A stretch of 64,000 nt of DNA from Burkholderiales bacterium. Lineage in GTDB: Bacteria > Pseudomonadota > Gammaproteobacteria > Burkholderiales > Burkholderiaceae_C. The notes under the pieces are model-generated. The model did no database searches, had not been told where the DNA came from, and saw only the letters and a list, made by a program, of their open reading frames with translations. The first letter of the stretch is position 1. Each line of letters opens with the position of its first letter. Of this stretch, positions 16,261 through 25,105 are shown piece after piece. Location of the stretch: assembly GCA_016223165.1 (NCBI GenBank), contig JACRPO010000005.1, forward strand, positions 744,001 through 808,000, given 5' to 3'. The translations under genes and the position numbers were made by a program.

Positions 16261-19149
16261 ATGCTGAGTGACCCCGGCTTGGCAGAGCGCGGCGAGACGG
16301 CGCAACTCGATGCGCTGGCGCCGCGCCTGCTCGCGACCGTGCGCGCCGTGGCCGACGAGTTGCGGCCGCAAGCCGGCCAGGCCGCCGCCCTGAGCCTGGA
16401 TCACTCGCTCGAGCGCGACTTCGGGCTCGACAGCCTGGCGCGCGTGGAGCTGATGACGCGCATCGGCCGCGATCTCGGCGTGTCCTTGAGCGAAGCCGCA
16501 CTCACCGAGGCCGAGACGCCGCGCGACCTGCTGCGCTTCATCACGATCGCCGGCGTCGCCACGGGCGGCGCCGCGCGCGAAGCGTCGGCGGCCGCGGCCG
16601 CGCGCCGTCTGCAGCCCGGCGCGCACGAGGCACGACCGCTGGCGCCCGCGCCCCAGCCCTATCCGCCCGACACCCTCCAGACCCTGGTGGAGGTGTTCGA
16701 CTGGCACCTGCAACACCAGCCGCATCGCGTGCTGATCACGCTGTATGGCGAGGGCGATGCCCGTACCGAGTTGAGTTACGCCGACCTGCACCGCGACGCC
16801 GTCGCACTGGCTGCCGGCCTGCACAGGCTCGGCCTGGCCAAGGGCGACAGCGTGGCGATCATGCTGCCCACCGGGCGCGAGTTCTTCGCGGCGTTCTTCG
16901 GTGCGCTGCTGGCCGGGTGCGCGCCGGTGCCGCTGTACCCGCCGGCGCGGCCTTCGCAGCTCGAAGACCACTTGCGGCGCATCGCCGGCATCCTGCGCAA
17001 CGCGCAGGCCAGGGTGCTGGTGACCATCGAGCGCGCCAAGCCGCTGGCCCACCTGCTGCGGGCGCAGGCCGAAGCCCTGCAGATCGTCGGCACGGTGACC
17101 GACCTGTCGCGAGCCGGTGCGCACCATGTGCCCCCTGCGATCACCGCATCGGACGTGGCGTTCCTGCAATACACCTCGGGCAGCACCAGCGAACCGAAGG
17201 GCGTGGTGCTGACGCACGCCAACCTGCTGGCCAATCTGCGCGCGATGTGGCGGGCCTGCAAGGTCGGCCGCGACGACACCTTCGTCTCCTGGCTGCCCCT
17301 GTACCACGACATGGGCCTGATCGGTGCCTGCCTGGGTGCGCTGGTGCTGGGTTTCCACCTGGTGCTGATGTCGCCGCTGGCTTTCCTGGCCCGGCCGGCG
17401 CGCTGGCTGGAGGCGATCGACCGACACCGCGGCACGGTCTCGGCGGCGCCCAACTTCGCCTACGAGCTGTGCCTGGCCAAGCTCGGCGACGCCGAGCTCG
17501 ACGGCCTGGATCTGTCGAGCTGGCGGCTTGCGTTCAACGGCGCCGAACCGGTGAGCTCCGAAACGCTGGACCGCTTCGCGGCACGCTTCGCGCGCTGCGG
17601 CTTCAAGCGCGAGGCCTTGACGCCGGTCTATGGGCTGGCCGAGAGCTCGGTCGGCCTGGCGTTTCCGCCGGTGGGCCGCGGGCCCTGGATCGACCGCATC
17701 GATCGCGGCGCGCTCAACCGCGAAGGCAAGGCGACACCGGCGCGGCCCGACGAGGCGCAGCCGCTGCGCATCGTCTCCTGCGGCCTCCCGCTGCCGGGCC
17801 ACGAGCTGCGCGTGGTCGATGCCGGTTCACGCACCGGCTCACGCGAGTTGCCCGAGCGCGAACAGGGGCGTGTGCAATTCCGCGGCCCGTCCAGCACGCA
17901 GGGTTACCTGAACAACGCCGGCGCCAACGAACGCCTGTTCGATGGCGACTGGCTCAACACCGGCGACCTGGGCTACATCGCCGGCGGCGAGCTGTTCCTG
18001 ACCGGGCGCGAGAAGGACATCATCATCCGCGGCGGCTTCAACCTCCATCCGCAGGAGCTCGAAGCCGCCGTGGCCGAACTGCCCGGCGTGCGCAAGGGCG
18101 GCGTGGCGGTGTTCCCGGCGAGCGACCCACGCAGCGGCACCGAACGGCTGGTGGTGCTGGCGGAAACCCGGCTCAGCGAGCCCGAGCAGCGCCGGCAACT
18201 GGTCCAGGCCATCACCGCTTTGTCGGCCATGCTGCTCGGCGCGCCGGCCGACGACGTCGTGCTGGCGCCGCCGCGCACGGTGCTGAAGACCTCCAGCGGC
18301 AAGACCCGCCGCGCCGCCTGTCGCGCGCTCTACGAGCAGGGCCGGCTCGGCATGACGCAGCGCGCGCCGTGGCAGCAGTGGCTGGCGCTCGCCGGTACGG
18401 CCGCGGCTGCAACGGCGCGCCGCGTGCTGCGCTCGGCAAGTCGCCGGGCCTGGGGCCTGTGGGCCTGGACCGTGTTCTGCGCGCTCAGCGCGCCGGCCTG
18501 GGTGGCCGTGATGGCACTGCCCGGCGTCGGCCGCCGCCAGCGCGCGATCCGCGCGCTGACGCGCCTGGGCGTGCGCCTGCTCGGACTGCCGCTGCAGGTC
18601 GAGGGCCTGGAGCACCTGCCCGCGAACGGAGCGCGCATCGTGGTCGCGAATCACGCCAGTTATGTGGACTCGATCCTGCTCGGTGCCGTGCTGCCGCCGG
18701 GCTTCTCGTTCGTCGGCAAGCGCGAACTGGCCGGGGTGCCGCTGCTCGGCATGGCGCTGCGACGGCTGGGCGTCGCCTTCGTCGAGCGCACCGACGCCGC
18801 CCAGGGCGTCGAGGACACCCATGCACTGCAGGCACGCGTGCGCGCGGGCGAGTCGTTCGTGGCTTTTCCCGAAGGCACGTTCGAGCGCGCCAGCGGCCTG
18901 CGTGCCTTCAAGCTGGGGGCGTTCGTCATCGCGGCCGAGACCGGCACGCCGCTGGTGCCGGTGGCGCTGGAGGGCACGCGCTCGCTGCTGCGCGCCCAAT
19001 CGTGGCTACCGCAGCGCCACCCGGTGCGGGTGCGCATCGGCACGGCCATCACGCCGGGCGGCCCGGGTTGGGAACAGGCCCTGGCCCTGCGCGACACGGC
19101 GCGCGTGGCCATCTCGAACGGCATCTCGGAGCCCGTGCTCGAGGCCTGA
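16261..19149 (+). CDS. ACP / fatty acyl-AMP ligase / PlsC-type acyltransferase fusion
   Basis: One 962-residue protein with three parts. An acyl-carrier domain comes first (residues ~20-95, with the phosphopantetheine serine S58 in GLDSLARVEL). An AMP-forming ligase follows (~135-690, with YTSGSTSEPKG from 304, SWLPLYHDMGLIG, and TGREKDIIIRGG), of the fatty acyl-AMP ligase type. After a short hydrophobic stretch comes a PlsC-type acyltransferase, with the HX4D motif in NHASYVD (797-803) and PEGTF at 870. The likely job is to activate a fatty acid, load it on the built-in carrier and transfer it to a lipid or hydroxyl acceptor at the membrane. An MFS transporter gene starts 15 bases downstream. 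The product is unknown. Confidence 0.88.
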   Translation: MLSDPGLAERGETAQLDALAPRLLATVRAVADELRPQAGQAAALSLDHSLERDFGLDSLARVELMTRIGRDLGVSLSEAALTEAETPRDLLRFITIAGVATGGAAREASAAAAARRLQPGAHEARPLAPAPQPYPPDTLQTLVEVFDWHLQHQPHRVLITLYGEGDARTELSYADLHRDAVALAAGLHRLGLAKGDSVAIMLPTGREFFAAFFGALLAGCAPVPLYPPARPSQLEDHLRRIAGILRNAQARVLVTIERAKPLAHLLRAQAEALQIVGTVTDLSRAGAHHVPPAITASDVAFLQYTSGSTSEPKGVVLTHANLLANLRAMWRACKVGRDDTFVSWLPLYHDMGLIGACLGALVLGFHLVLMSPLAFLARPARWLEAIDRHRGTVSAAPNFAYELCLAKLGDAELDGLDLSSWRLAFNGAEPVSSETLDRFAARFARCGFKREALTPVYGLAESSVGLAFPPVGRGPWIDRIDRGALNREGKATPARPDEAQPLRIVSCGLPLPGHELRVVDAGSRTGSRELPEREQGRVQFRGPSSTQGYLNNAGANERLFDGDWLNTGDLGYIAGGELFLTGREKDIIIRGGFNLHPQELEAAVAELPGVRKGGVAVFPASDPRSGTERLVVLAETRLSEPEQRRQLVQAITALSAMLLGAPADDVVLAPPRTVLKTSSGKTRRAACRALYEQGRLGMTQRAPWQQWLALAGTAAAATARRVLRSASRRAWGLWAWTVFCALSAPAWVAVMALPGVGRRQRAIRALTRLGVRLLGLPLQVEGLEHLPANGARIVVANHASYVDSILLGAVLPPGFSFVGKRELAGVPLLGMALRRLGVAFVERTDAAQGVEDTHALQARVRAGESFVAFPEGTFERASGLRAFKLGAFVIAAETGTPLVPVALEGTRSLLRAQSWLPQRHPVRVRIGTAITPGGPGWEQALALRDTARVAISNGISEPVLEA

Positions 19150-19164
19150 GCCAGGGCCGTCACG

Positions 19165-20475
19165 ATGAATCTGTTCCCGCAGGAGGCGCTCAATCCCGGC
19201 GTTCGCAAGCGCGAGGTCTTCGGCTGGGCGATGTACGACTTCGCCAACTCGGGCTACACCACGGTCGTCCTGACCGCGGTCTTCGGCGCCTACTTCGTGG
19301 CCGTGGTCGCGGGCGGCGCCGAGTGGGCCACGCTCGCCTGGACGCTGGCCATCTCCGCGGCGAGCCTGATCGTGATGCTGACCATGCCGGCCATCGGCGC
19401 CTTCGCTGACCTGCGGGCGGCCAAGAAACGCCTGCTCGCGTGGTCGACCTTCGGCTGCGTGCTCGCCACCGCCGCCCTGGCGCTCGCCGGGCGTGGCGAT
19501 GTGGGGGTGGCCGCCGCGGCGGTGGTGATCTCGTACACCCTGTACTCGTACGGCGAGGCGCTGATCGCGGCGTTCCTGCCCGAACTCGCACGCGAGGACT
19601 CGATGGGGCGGGTGTCGGGCTGGGGCTGGAGCTTCGGCTACCTCGGCGGCATGCTCGCGCTGGGACTCGGCCTGGCCTACGTGGCGGCGGCGCAGTTGCG
19701 CGGTGAGCCGGCGACGGCCTTCGTGCCGGTGGTGATGTTGATCACCGCCGCAATCTACGGCCTGGCCTCCGTGGCCACCTTCACCTTGCTGCGCGAGCGG
19801 GCGACACCCGACGCGCAGGCCATCTCGGCGGCCGGCGCGGCCGGCGTGGCGGCATCGTTGCGCCGCCTGGCCCAGACCTGGCGAAACGCCGCACGCTACC
19901 GCGACCTGCGCTGGCTGCTCGTCTGCTGCGCCTGCTACCAGGCCGGCATCTCGGTCGTCATCACGCTGGCCGCCGTCTATGCCGAGCAGGTGCTCGGCTT
20001 CGAGCAGGCCGACACGATGCTGCTGGTGTTCCTGGTCAACATCGCCGCGGTCGCCGGTGCCTTCACGTTCGGTTATTGGCAGGACCGTGTCGGCCACAAA
20101 CGAGCCCTCGGCGTCGCGCTCGTGGGCTGGATCCTGATGACGATGCTGGCAGCTTTCGCTGGCGGTCCGGCGCTGTTCTGGGCCGCCGCCGTGCTGGCCG
20201 GGCTGTGCATGGGGTCGAGCCAATCGGCCGGCCGGGCCATGGTGGGGCTGCTCACGCCGGCGGACCGCAAGGCGGAGTTCTTCGGGCTGTGGAGCTTCGC
20301 GATCCATCTGTCGAACGTGCTGGGCCCGCCGACCTACGGCCTGATCACGCTGCTCACCGGCGGCAACCACCGCGTGGCCATCGTGTCGACGGCCCTGTTC
20401 TTCGCCGTCGGCCTCGCGCTGCTCAGACCCGTGGACATGGCGCGCGGACAAAGGGCGGCGCGCGAAACCGACTGA
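19165..20475 (+). CDS. MFS transporter, UMF1/Atg22-like family
   Basis: Inner-membrane carrier of 436 residues with about twelve hydrophobic helices. The N-terminus REVFGWAMYDFANSGYTTVV is the hallmark of the UMF1 (Atg22-like) group. MTMLAAFAGGPALFW and the GSSQSAGRAMV stretch fall in the second half. It lies directly after the acyl-AMP ligase fusion gene, so it may move the lipid-like product or an intermediate; this is only inferred from position. Confidence 0.9.
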   Translation: MNLFPQEALNPGVRKREVFGWAMYDFANSGYTTVVLTAVFGAYFVAVVAGGAEWATLAWTLAISAASLIVMLTMPAIGAFADLRAAKKRLLAWSTFGCVLATAALALAGRGDVGVAAAAVVISYTLYSYGEALIAAFLPELAREDSMGRVSGWGWSFGYLGGMLALGLGLAYVAAAQLRGEPATAFVPVVMLITAAIYGLASVATFTLLRERATPDAQAISAAGAAGVAASLRRLAQTWRNAARYRDLRWLLVCCACYQAGISVVITLAAVYAEQVLGFEQADTMLLVFLVNIAAVAGAFTFGYWQDRVGHKRALGVALVGWILMTMLAAFAGGPALFWAAAVLAGLCMGSSQSAGRAMVGLLTPADRKAEFFGLWSFAIHLSNVLGPPTYGLITLLTGGNHRVAIVSTALFFAVGLALLRPVDMARGQRAARETD

Positions 20476-20568
20476 TCCGGTCGCCGATGTGGGTGATCAG
20501 CATCGGCACCGACGAGATCCGCAGGAGCCCGATGGCGCGGCGCGGGCTCGGGCTGCCGCGCTGAAACC

Positions 20569-21342
20569 TCAAAGCAAGCTCCCTCTCCCGCTCGCGGGAG
20601 AGCCCGCCACGCGCTCGCACCACAGCTCCCACGGGCGCGCCACCTGCCCCTCGTTGGTCTCGCGCGTCGCGTCGGCCTCGCCGGTGCTGAGCGGCTGCAC
20701 CTCGCCGAGCGCCTGCGCCTGCAGCAGGAGCCGCGCGTTGACCTCGGCATAGATGGCGCGGTAGACGGCCACACGGAGCGTTGCGGCGACGACGGTGGCG
20801 CCATGCCCGCGCATCAGCACCACGCGCCCGGCGCCCAGTGTGCGCGCCAGCGCCGCGCCGAGCTCGCGGTTGCGCACGAGCAGGTCGCTGGCCTCGCCGG
20901 CGTGCTCGCGGATCTCGAACAGCGGCGGCCCCTCCTCATGCCCTGCCCCGCCGAGAAAGCCGGCCATGTGGCACACGGGCAGCAGTCGCGCCCCGCGCGC
21001 GACGGCAAACGGCAGCACGGCCGGCGAGTGGTGGTGCACCACGGCCATCACGTCCGGCCGTGCCTTGTAGATCTCGCTGTGGATGTGGCGCTCGAGATAG
21101 AGGCGCGGCGGATCGGGGCGCAGCGGCTCGCCGCTCTGCACGTCGAACTCGAGCAGATCGGCCGCCGTCACGCGCCCCGGCGCCAGGTTGCGCGCGAGCA
21201 CGAAGCGGCCGGCATCGCCGTCGTGACGCGCGCTGACATGGCCGAAGGCGTCGAAGATGCCGTGGTCGGCAAGGATTCGGTTGGCATTCACCAGGTCTTC
21301 GACCAGGGCCGAGCTGGCGCCGAGGGCGGGGGCAGAACTCAT
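20569..21342 (-). CDS. Class II aldolase/adducin family protein
   Basis: Zinc-dependent aldolase-like protein of 257 residues. The core has ADHGIFDAFGHVSARH near the N-terminus, metal-binding histidines in RHIHSEIY and VVHHHSPAVLPFA, and a C-terminal RGHGATVV histidine. ATG 21342 is preferred over an upstream ATG at 21387 because it begins directly before the conserved fold. The last residues, SPASGRGSLL, are encoded by a palindromic hairpin (20583-20602) and are not conserved-looking. Members act on sugar phosphates or hydroxy-keto acids; this one is likely linked to the divergent TTT receptor. Confidence 0.88.
   Translation of the reverse strand: MSSAPALGASSALVEDLVNANRILADHGIFDAFGHVSARHDGDAGRFVLARNLAPGRVTAADLLEFDVQSGEPLRPDPPRLYLERHIHSEIYKARPDVMAVVHHHSPAVLPFAVARGARLLPVCHMAGFLGGAGHEEGPPLFEIREHAGEASDLLVRNRELGAALARTLGAGRVVLMRGHGATVVAATLRVAVYRAIYAEVNARLLLQAQALGEVQPLSTGEADATRETNEGQVARPWELWCERVAGSPASGRGSLL
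20583..20602 (-). terminator. Hairpin overlapping the aldolase 3' end, possible terminator or repeat
   Basis: CTCTCCCG and CGGGAGAG form a perfect 8-bp stem around the loop CTCG. It lies within the last codons of the aldolase. Only a short T-containing stretch follows, so termination efficiency is uncertain. It also resembles short extragenic palindromes. Confidence 0.4.
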
Positions 21343-21428
21343 GCCTTCAGCGTAATCGAACTCGCCGCGCCAGAATACCGGCTCCACGCCATCCTCTGAA
21401 GCGGGCGGCCCTCGCCTGCTTTTCGCCC

Positions 21429-22505
21429 ATGGACAAGAGACCAGTGCCGAAGCCTCTCGACCGGCCGTTCATCCCGCGCGGCGCGCACATCCCGCACATC
21501 CCGCGCATCCCGCTCAGCGCGCTCACCCCTTTCGCGCCGCTCGCGCGGCTCACGCTTCTGACGCTCGCCTGCGCCCTGCCGGTCGCCGCCCGCGCGCAGG
21601 CGAGCGCCGCCGACTGGCCCACGCGCGCCGTGACGCTGGTCGTGCCCTCGTCGCCGGGCGGCGGCACCGATGTCTACGGCCGCATCCTCGCGCAGGCGCT
21701 CAGCGAGCAGCTCAAGCAGACCTTCGTCGTCGAGAACAAGCCGGGCGCCAGCGGTGCCATCGGCGCCACGCTCGTCGCCAAGGCCGAGGGCGACGGCTAC
21801 ACGGTCCTCGTCGCCTCGAACTCCTCGCTCGGCATCAACCCGGTGCTGCTGAAGAACCCGGGCTACGACGTGCAGCGCGATTTCGCGCCGGTGACGCGCG
21901 GCGTCATCGCGCCGATGGTGATGGTGGCGCACCCGGATGCGAAGGTGAAGACGCTCGCCGAGCTGCTCGAACGCGGCAAGCGCGAGCCGGGCAAGCTTTT
22001 CTATGGCACGGCCGGCGTCGGCAGCCCGCTCTATATCGGCATGCGCATGATCGAGGTCGCCGGAGGCGCGCAGTTCGGGCATGTGCCCTACAAGGGCGCC
22101 GGTGCGGCCTACACCGACCTGCTCGGCGGGCGGCTGCAATTCATGCTCACCGACCTGGCGAGCGTGCGCCAGTACATCGACGCCGGCAAGCTGCTGGCAC
22201 TCGCCGTGACCGACAAGACCCGGCTGCTGCCGAACACGCCCACGCTCGCCGAAGCCGGCCTGCCCAACATCAACGCCTTCACGTCTTTCTCGGTGCTGCT
22301 GCCGGCGAAGGCACCGCCGGCATTGGTGCAGCGCGTGGCCGCCGCCGTGGCGCGCGCGATGAAGGAGCCGGCCGTGGCGGCGCGCCTGGAGCAGCAGGCG
22401 CTGCTGCCGGTGTTCGACACGCCCGAGGAATTTGCCGCTTCGTTGAAGCGCGAGCAGCAGAACTGGGGCAGCTTCATCCGCGCGCACAACATCACCGTAG
22501 ATTGA
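21429..22505 (+). CDS. Bug/TTT family tripartite tricarboxylate transporter receptor
   Basis: Periplasmic receptor of 358 residues. A positively charged N-terminus and hydrophobic signal (LTLLTLACALPVAARAQA) precede the family signature WPTRAVTLVVPSSPGGGTD. The core carries PGASGAIGATLVA, GTAGVGSPLYIG and HVPYKGAGAAYTDLL. It is divergent from the class II aldolase and immediately followed by the palindromic element and the decarboxylase-like gene, which suggests shared aromatic or carboxylate catabolism. TTT membrane subunits are absent nearby. Confidence 0.93.
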   Translation: MDKRPVPKPLDRPFIPRGAHIPHIPRIPLSALTPFAPLARLTLLTLACALPVAARAQASAADWPTRAVTLVVPSSPGGGTDVYGRILAQALSEQLKQTFVVENKPGASGAIGATLVAKAEGDGYTVLVASNSSLGINPVLLKNPGYDVQRDFAPVTRGVIAPMVMVAHPDAKVKTLAELLERGKREPGKLFYGTAGVGSPLYIGMRMIEVAGGAQFGHVPYKGAGAAYTDLLGGRLQFMLTDLASVRQYIDAGKLLALAVTDKTRLLPNTPTLAEAGLPNINAFTSFSVLLPAKAPPALVQRVAAAVARAMKEPAVAARLEQQALLPVFDTPEEFAASLKREQQNWGSFIRAHNITVD

Positions 22506-22507
22506 GC

Positions 22508-22597
22508 ATGAGACCGCCCGGCCGCCACGGACCCGAAGGGTCCACTCGCGTGGACGAGGGCGAATACCGCAGTGCGCAGCACGAAGGCACACCGTGA
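22508..22597 (+). repeat. Palindromic coding element, copy A (29-codon mini-ORF)
   Basis: This 90-base element fills the junction between the TTT receptor stop and the next gene. It reads as an open 29-codon frame from ATG 22508, containing GPEGSTRVDEGEYRSAQHEG, to a TGA overlapping the next gene's GTG start. Inside are inverted repeats GGACCC-GAA-GGGTCC and GTCCAC-N4-GTGGAC. A near-identical copy in the same frame sits inside the MoxR gene at 53035-53127: three silent and three amino-acid-changing codon differences plus one codon indel. Confidence 0.85.
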
Positions 22598-23583
22598 CCA
22601 AGCTGCGCCTCTCGCTCGCGATGGGCGACTACGACCGCACGCGCGCGCTCATCGACGGCCGCATCGCCATCGACGGTGTCGATGCGGTCGTAATGGCGCT
22701 GTCGCCCGAGGAGATGTTCTTCCGCGCCATGCGCCACGAGGAGTTCGACATCAGCGAGCTCTCGCTGTCGAGCTGGCTCGTGCGTGCCGCGCGCGGCGAC
22801 TCGCCCTACGTGGCGGTGCCGGTCTTCCTCTCGCGCGCTTTCCGCCACACCTCGATCTGGGTGCGCCGCGACCGCGTGCGCACACCGCAGGACCTGAAAG
22901 GCCGACGCGTCGGCGTGCCCGAATACCAGCTCACCGCCAACGTCTGGGCGCGCGCCATCCTGCAGGAAGACCACGGCGTATTTCCGCGCGACATCACCTG
23001 GGTGCGCGGTGGCATCGACATGCCCGGCCGGCCCGAGAAGATCGGCCTCGCGCTGCCGCCGGACGTGCGCATCGAAGAGGCGCCGCCCTGCCGCACGATC
23101 TCCGAGCTGCTCGATGCCGGCGAGATCGACGGCTTCATCGCGCCACGACCGCCCGCGCCTGCGGCGCGCGCCAACCCGCAGGTCGGCTGGCTCTTCGAGG
23201 ACCCCACCGCGGCGGCCAAGGACTGGTACCGCCGCACCGGCATCTTCCCCATCATGCATGTCGTGGGCGTGCGGCGCACGCTCGCCGAGCAGCACCCCTG
23301 GCTGCCCGGCGCGGTGCTGAAGGCGTTTACGCAGGCCAAGGCACTGGCGCTGGAGGCGCTGGCCGATACGTCGGCGACGAAGGTGACGCTGCCCTTCGTC
23401 GAAGAGCAGCTGCAGGCCGCGCGCTCGACGCTCGGCGAAGACTTCTGGTCCTATGGCGTCGCCGCCAACCGTGCCACGCTCGAGGCCTTCGTGCGTGCCC
23501 ATCATGGGCAGGGACTTTCGGCGCGCGCGCTGGCGCTCGAGGAGCTCTTCCATCCGGCGACCTACGAGAGCTATCGCATCTGA
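22594..23583 (+). CDS. 4,5-dihydroxyphthalate decarboxylase-like / periplasmic-binding-fold protein
   Basis: Protein of 329 residues with no signal peptide. It resembles the group annotated as 4,5-dihydroxyphthalate decarboxylase, which shares the type 2 periplasmic-binding fold with ABC substrate-binding proteins. Visible features are RLSLAMGDYDRTRALIDGR at the N-terminus, SPEEMFFRAMRHEEFDISE, DLKGRRVGVPEYQLTANVW and RRTGIFPIMHVVGVRR. The GTG start (22594) overlaps the stop of the palindromic element's mini-ORF, and AAGG in that element is its only ribosome-site candidate. It may decarboxylate an aromatic acid delivered through the TTT system; the exact reaction is not certain. Confidence 0.82.
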   Translation: MTKLRLSLAMGDYDRTRALIDGRIAIDGVDAVVMALSPEEMFFRAMRHEEFDISELSLSSWLVRAARGDSPYVAVPVFLSRAFRHTSIWVRRDRVRTPQDLKGRRVGVPEYQLTANVWARAILQEDHGVFPRDITWVRGGIDMPGRPEKIGLALPPDVRIEEAPPCRTISELLDAGEIDGFIAPRPPAPAARANPQVGWLFEDPTAAAKDWYRRTGIFPIMHVVGVRRTLAEQHPWLPGAVLKAFTQAKALALEALADTSATKVTLPFVEEQLQAARSTLGEDFWSYGVAANRATLEAFVRAHHGQGLSARALALEELFHPATYESYRI

Positions 23584-23613
23584 TGGCGCACGCGGTGAAG
23601 GACTGATGGCCTG

Positions 23614-24567
23614 ATGGCCGCGACCCATCCGGCCACGGCGCCGCCGCCGGCGGGCGCGCAACAACTGGCCCTGCTCGCCGGCCTGCTGACGATCGCCATC
23701 TGGGGCGCCAACTTCGCGGTGCAGAAGGCCTTGTTCGTCGTGCTGCCGCCGGCCGGCTTCCTGTTCGTGCGCTATCTCATCATGCCGGCCTGCGCGGCGG
23801 TGCTGCTGCTCGTGGTGACGCGCGGGCGCTGGCTGCACCTGCCGCGCGCCGACGCCTGGCGGCTCGCCGGCCTGGGCGTCATCGCGCACGGCATGCACGT
23901 GAGCCTCGTCACCTACGGCATCCACTGGTCCACCGCCTTCTCGAGCGCGCTCATCCTCGCCTGCGGGCCGGTCTTCACGCTGCTCATCCTGCACGTCGCG
24001 CGCATCGAGCGGCTGGCGCGCGGACAGGTGGCCGGCGTGGCGCTGGCCTGCGCCGGCGTGCTGCTCTTCCTCTCCGACAAGCTGCTCGGCCGGCAATGGG
24101 CGGCTACCGGTGGCGACCTCGTGCTGCTGTTCTCGGCCTCGCTCTTCTCGTACTACACGGTGATGACCAAGCCGCTCATCCAGCGCCACGGCGGCGTGGC
24201 GGTGATGGCCTATGCCACGCTGGCCGGCAGCGTGCCCGTGCTGCTGATGAGCGCCTGGCCGGCCGCACAGGCACCGTGGGCGCAGATGGGCGCGCTGCAC
24301 TGGTTCCTGCTCTTGTGGGCTTCGTTTGTCTCGGCCTTCCTCGGCTGGCTGGTGTGGGGCTGGGTGAACGAGCGCCGCGGCGTCGGCCGCACGGCGCCGC
24401 TGATGTACCTGATGCCGCTGGTGGCCGGCATCGGCGGCTGGCTGTTCACCGGCGAGACCTTCGGCACGGTCAAGCTGATCGGCGCCGCCCTCACGCTCGC
24501 CGGCGTGGCGTGGGCGCAGTTCTCGACGGCGGGCGCGCCGCGCGAAGCGCCGGCGCAGGTGGACTGA
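23614..24567 (+). CDS. EamA/DMT family transporter
   Basis: Inner-membrane protein of 317 residues with about ten hydrophobic helices in two EamA repeats. The first starts LLTIAIWGANFAVQKALF; the second includes GDLVLLFSASLFSYYTVMTK and ends with LMPLVAGIGGWLFTGETFG, typical of drug/metabolite exporters. It follows the decarboxylase-like gene by 30 bases and may export a pathway product or amino acid. Confidence 0.9.
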   Translation: MAATHPATAPPPAGAQQLALLAGLLTIAIWGANFAVQKALFVVLPPAGFLFVRYLIMPACAAVLLLVVTRGRWLHLPRADAWRLAGLGVIAHGMHVSLVTYGIHWSTAFSSALILACGPVFTLLILHVARIERLARGQVAGVALACAGVLLFLSDKLLGRQWAATGGDLVLLFSASLFSYYTVMTKPLIQRHGGVAVMAYATLAGSVPVLLMSAWPAAQAPWAQMGALHWFLLLWASFVSAFLGWLVWGWVNERRGVGRTAPLMYLMPLVAGIGGWLFTGETFGTVKLIGAALTLAGVAWAQFSTAGAPREAPAQVD

Positions 24568-24585
24568 GCGGCCGGAACCGCCCGC

Positions 24586-25077
24586 CTACGCCGCGCGCTG
24601 CGCCTTGGCGGCCTGCCAGCGCTCGAGCTTGGCCCGCGCCTCGTTGCGCACCGGGTCCATCGCCGCGTCGTGCCCCTCGCGCTTGCAGGTCAGCTCGATC
24701 ACGTAGCCGTTGGGGTCGCGGAAGTAGATCGAGTCGATGAAGCCGTGGTTGGAGACGCCACGCGTCTCGATGCCGCTCGCCTTGCCCTTGGCGAACATGT
24801 CGTCGAGCGTCGGACGGTCGACCTCGAGCGCGATGTGCAGGTCGTAGTCGTGCTGCGCCTTGAACTCGAACGGCATGTCCGGCGCCTCGAAGAAGGCGAG
24901 GCACGAGCCGTCGTCCATGCGGTAGAAGGTGTGCAGCGTCTCCGTCTTGCGGCCGCTCTTGGTCTCGCGGATCTCGAGCGTGCTCGCGAGCGGCAGGCCG
25001 AGGAAACCTTCGTAGAAGCGGCGCGTCTCCTCGGAGTCGCGGCAGCGGTAGGCGTTGTGGTGCAGGCCCTTGATCAT
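24586..25077 (-). CDS. VOC (glyoxalase/bleomycin resistance/dioxygenase) family protein
   Basis: Single-domain metalloprotein of 163 residues. The first beta-alpha-beta unit begins GLHHNAYRCRDSEETRRFYEG with a candidate metal histidine. The second has YDLHIALEV and ends YFRDPNGYVIELTC with the metal glutamate. The substrate is not predictable. It sits with two GST-type genes of this window (25106 and 30529), suggesting thiol-conjugate metabolism. Convergent with the EamA gene. Confidence 0.88.
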   Translation of the reverse strand: MIKGLHHNAYRCRDSEETRRFYEGFLGLPLASTLEIRETKSGRKTETLHTFYRMDDGSCLAFFEAPDMPFEFKAQHDYDLHIALEVDRPTLDDMFAKGKASGIETRGVSNHGFIDSIYFRDPNGYVIELTCKREGHDAAMDPVRNEARAKLERWQAAKAQRAA

Positions 25078-25105
25078 GGTGGCCTCCGGCGTGGGCGGAC
25101 GTGCG

